NCBI GenBank assembly: GCA_964504345.1
Contig: CAZDDX010000001.1
Coordinates: 496,001-560,000, forward strand
Reading direction: 5' to 3'
Source of the DNA: CAMDTE01 sp964504345
Lineage (GTDB): Bacteria; Bacteroidota; Bacteroidia; Flavobacteriales; Schleiferiaceae
Length of the DNA stretch: 64,000 bases
The notes beneath the pieces were generated by a model. The model made no database searches. It was given only the letters and a program-made list of their open reading frames with translations, and was not told the origin of the DNA. The position numbers and the translations under genes were made by a program. Below, piece after piece: positions 62,558-64,000 of the stretch; position 1 is the first letter of the stretch, and every line of letters begins with the position of its first letter.

Positions 62558-64000
62558 GGGATTCGGTTCCAGCGCGCGGTAAAAATTCCCGTGGCGGTGC
62601 GCAAACGCAGGGTATACAGTCCGGAGGACCACTGGGCCGTTGCCAATTCCGGCACGTAGGGTCCGGAAAAAACGACGCGGCCTTGAGCGTCAAAAACTTC
62701 TAGTTGGTGCAAATCACGCGCAGCAATGTCGGGCGCTTCCACCCGCAGCCATTCGCGGCCGGGATTGGGGTACAAGCGCAGCGCGCCCAACGGCGCCGGC
62801 TGCTCCGCAACCTGCAAATCAAGCGGCAACTGATTCAAAAACGGACGAAGACGCAACCGACCTTGGTACAATGAGGTATACCAAATGCCCGGCTCGCCGT
62901 ACACATTCGGCACCACCGGCGGCGAATTGACGTCGTACCCCACGTGCATGGGCGCCGTGCCTTCCTGCTGCCAGCCCAAAAAGACCGTATTCGGGAGCAC
63001 CAAGCCCACCGTATCCAAAATGTAATGCACCAAAACATCGGGACCCCAGCTGTAGTCCGGCGTATACACGGAATCCGACCGGTAGAGCAATGCCCCGGGT
63101 TGGGTGTTGTTCGCGGCCCACACGCAAATGCGAAATCCTTGCTGCGTGGCGTCCACGCCCGCGGGCACAAAAGCCAAATCAATTCCCCGTAGGGTGTCTC
63201 CGCCGCGGTACATCGGGGTGTACATGGCCACCGTGCCACCGTTGACGTTTTGCACGCCATACGCCCGTTCGGAGGAACCGTCGTCCCAACCGTAGCGGTT
63301 TTCAAAGCGCTGCCGGTAGTGTAGGGAATCGTTGGAGAGAATGCCCACGTTCTCGCCGTCGAACCAAATGGTGGACGCCAGCGTGTAAGGCTCGTTGGCT
63401 GGAGTTCCCGCCGGCTGCGGCGAAAACTGATATTTTTCGTTGGTGTTGTGGATCAGATTGGACACGACGGGGACCACCAAACGCTGAAATACGGTGTCCG
63501 CACCTCGCGTCACCACCTGTTTTCCCAAATTCAAACTCCAACCGCCCACTGGGATGGGGCCGTTTCTACGGTACTCCAACTCGTATTCTTGGTCTGCTAC
63601 CGGGTAAAACGGGATCCAGTAAGGAACTTCTGTGTAGTCCTGGAGCAACGTGGGATGCGCCTGCGTCCACGCCGGATCTTCCAACACCGTGTCCGCCGAA
63701 GTTCGGTTGGCTCCCAAAAAGACGTGGTCTACCAGCCAATGATCAAAGGCGCCACCGCGCGCTCCGCGCGCGGCCAACCGAAAACGAAATCCGTTTTGAC
63801 CCGCCCACGGCGCAGCTACCGGAACCGATGCCCAACGCCAACGCTCCGGATCTCCCCCGCCCGCTCGGCTCCACGCCACAGCCCAAGAACTGTCTGCGGG
63901 ATTCCAAAAATCCACCCGAAGCGAATCGTCCGACTCCGTGGGGTCGCCCAAACCGCCGGTTTGAAAAAGAAAAGTCAAGACCACGTTGTTCCGCGTCCGC
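62554..64000 (-). CDS. T9SS type A sorting domain-containing protein (5' truncated by window)
   Basis: C-terminal part (about 481 residues visible) of a large exported protein; the frame is open to the window edge, so the start lies beyond it. Near the visible N-terminus VVLTFLFQTGGLGDPTE...DSLRVDFW looks like a jelly-roll/MAM-type domain found in T9SS cargo. The last ~75 residues form the type A sorting domain: LRLYPNPGREWLRVE, LEVFDAQGRVVF and GLYTLRLRTATGIFTARW. Such a tail targets the protein for T9SS export and surface attachment or release. Its stop overlaps the pseudouridine synthase start as ATGA, suggesting cotranscription. Confidence 0.9.
   Translation of the reverse strand, partial: RTRNNVVLTFLFQTGGLGDPTESDDSLRVDFWNPADSSWAVAWSRAGGGDPERWRWASVPVAAPWAGQNGFRFRLAARGARGGAFDHWLVDHVFLGANRTSADTVLEDPAWTQAHPTLLQDYTEVPYWIPFYPVADQEYELEYRRNGPIPVGGWSLNLGKQVVTRGADTVFQRLVVPVVSNLIHNTNEKYQFSPQPAGTPANEPYTLASTIWFDGENVGILSNDSLHYRQRFENRYGWDDGSSERAYGVQNVNGGTVAMYTPMYRGGDTLRGIDLAFVPAGVDATQQGFRICVWAANNTQPGALLYRSDSVYTPDYSWGPDVLVHYILDTVGLVLPNTVFLGWQQEGTAPMHVGYDVNSPPVVPNVYGEPGIWYTSLYQGRLRLRPFLNQLPLDLQVAEQPAPLGALRLYPNPGREWLRVEAPDIAARDLHQLEVFDAQGRVVFSGPYVPELATAQWSSGLYTLRLRTATGIFTARWNRIP

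Noticed and set aside
1..64000. CRISPR arrays, insertion sequences, prophage genes and tRNA genes
   Set aside because: No regularly spaced repeats, transposase motifs (such as DDE cores) or phage structural genes were seen; the only T-arm-like sequence noticed belongs to tmRNA.

Overview
The window looks like a chromosomal segment from a GC-rich member of the Bacteroidota, probably Flavobacteriales. The evidence is a PorT homologue and a protein with a type IX secretion (T9SS) sorting tail, an RpoD of only 287 aa, a tmRNA tag ending NYALAA, and -7 elements of the TAnnTTTG type before many genes. Shine-Dalgarno sites are not evident. No phage, insertion sequence, CRISPR array or rRNA was seen; tmRNA is the only RNA gene found. 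Both ends of the window cut genes (methylmalonyl-CoA mutase on the left, a T9SS-exported protein on the right). No gap without a gene exceeds 300 bases.

Layout. 1-2.5 kb: methylmalonyl-CoA mutase large subunit and its GTPase chaperone MeaB. 2.6-11.4 kb: small membrane protein, aminotransferase, TrkH, UbiE/MenG, PorT, SpoU-type methyltransferase, Rpe and a TamL/BamA-like lipoprotein. 11.4-18.4 kb: aldolase, AccD, then the conserved rpsO-pnp-rpoD block and a repeat-type lipoprotein. 18.5-20.7 kb: acyltransferase, tmRNA and bestrophin. 20.7-26.4 kb: an envelope island with a DUF5686-type barrel and two copies of a divergent barrel/lipoprotein gene pair. 26.5-33.3 kb: a dehydrogenase-M3 peptidase fusion, RsmA, MgtE, a 2-hydroxyacid dehydrogenase and a small MORN-like secreted protein. 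33.3-44.8 kb: a barrel, aspartate kinase, GNAT, FBPase, Mfd, an ABC exporter, Ppx/GppA and an NtrC-like regulator without a DNA-binding domain. 44.8-52.9 kb: MATE transporter, a two-domain glycosyltransferase, a polyprenyl-phosphate sugar transferase, RecG and a DedA/YqaA-like membrane protein. 52.9-64 kb: PheT, PurL, amidohydrolase, acyl-CoA ligase, RluA-type pseudouridine synthase and the T9SS cargo protein.

The most unusual region is 23.2-26.4 kb. An outer-membrane barrel gene on the minus strand and a small lipoprotein gene on the plus strand diverge from a shared intergenic region, and the whole arrangement occurs twice in tandem. Both intergenic regions carry a matching 40-bp block made of a 12-bp identical core followed, at identical spacing, by TTGCA-N5-TGCAA. 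This suggests a duplicated, co-regulated envelope module. Two long in-frame fusions (dehydrogenase + M3 peptidase; two glycosyltransferases) and many -7 elements lying only 4-6 nt before the start codon (candidate leaderless mRNAs) are the other main observations.
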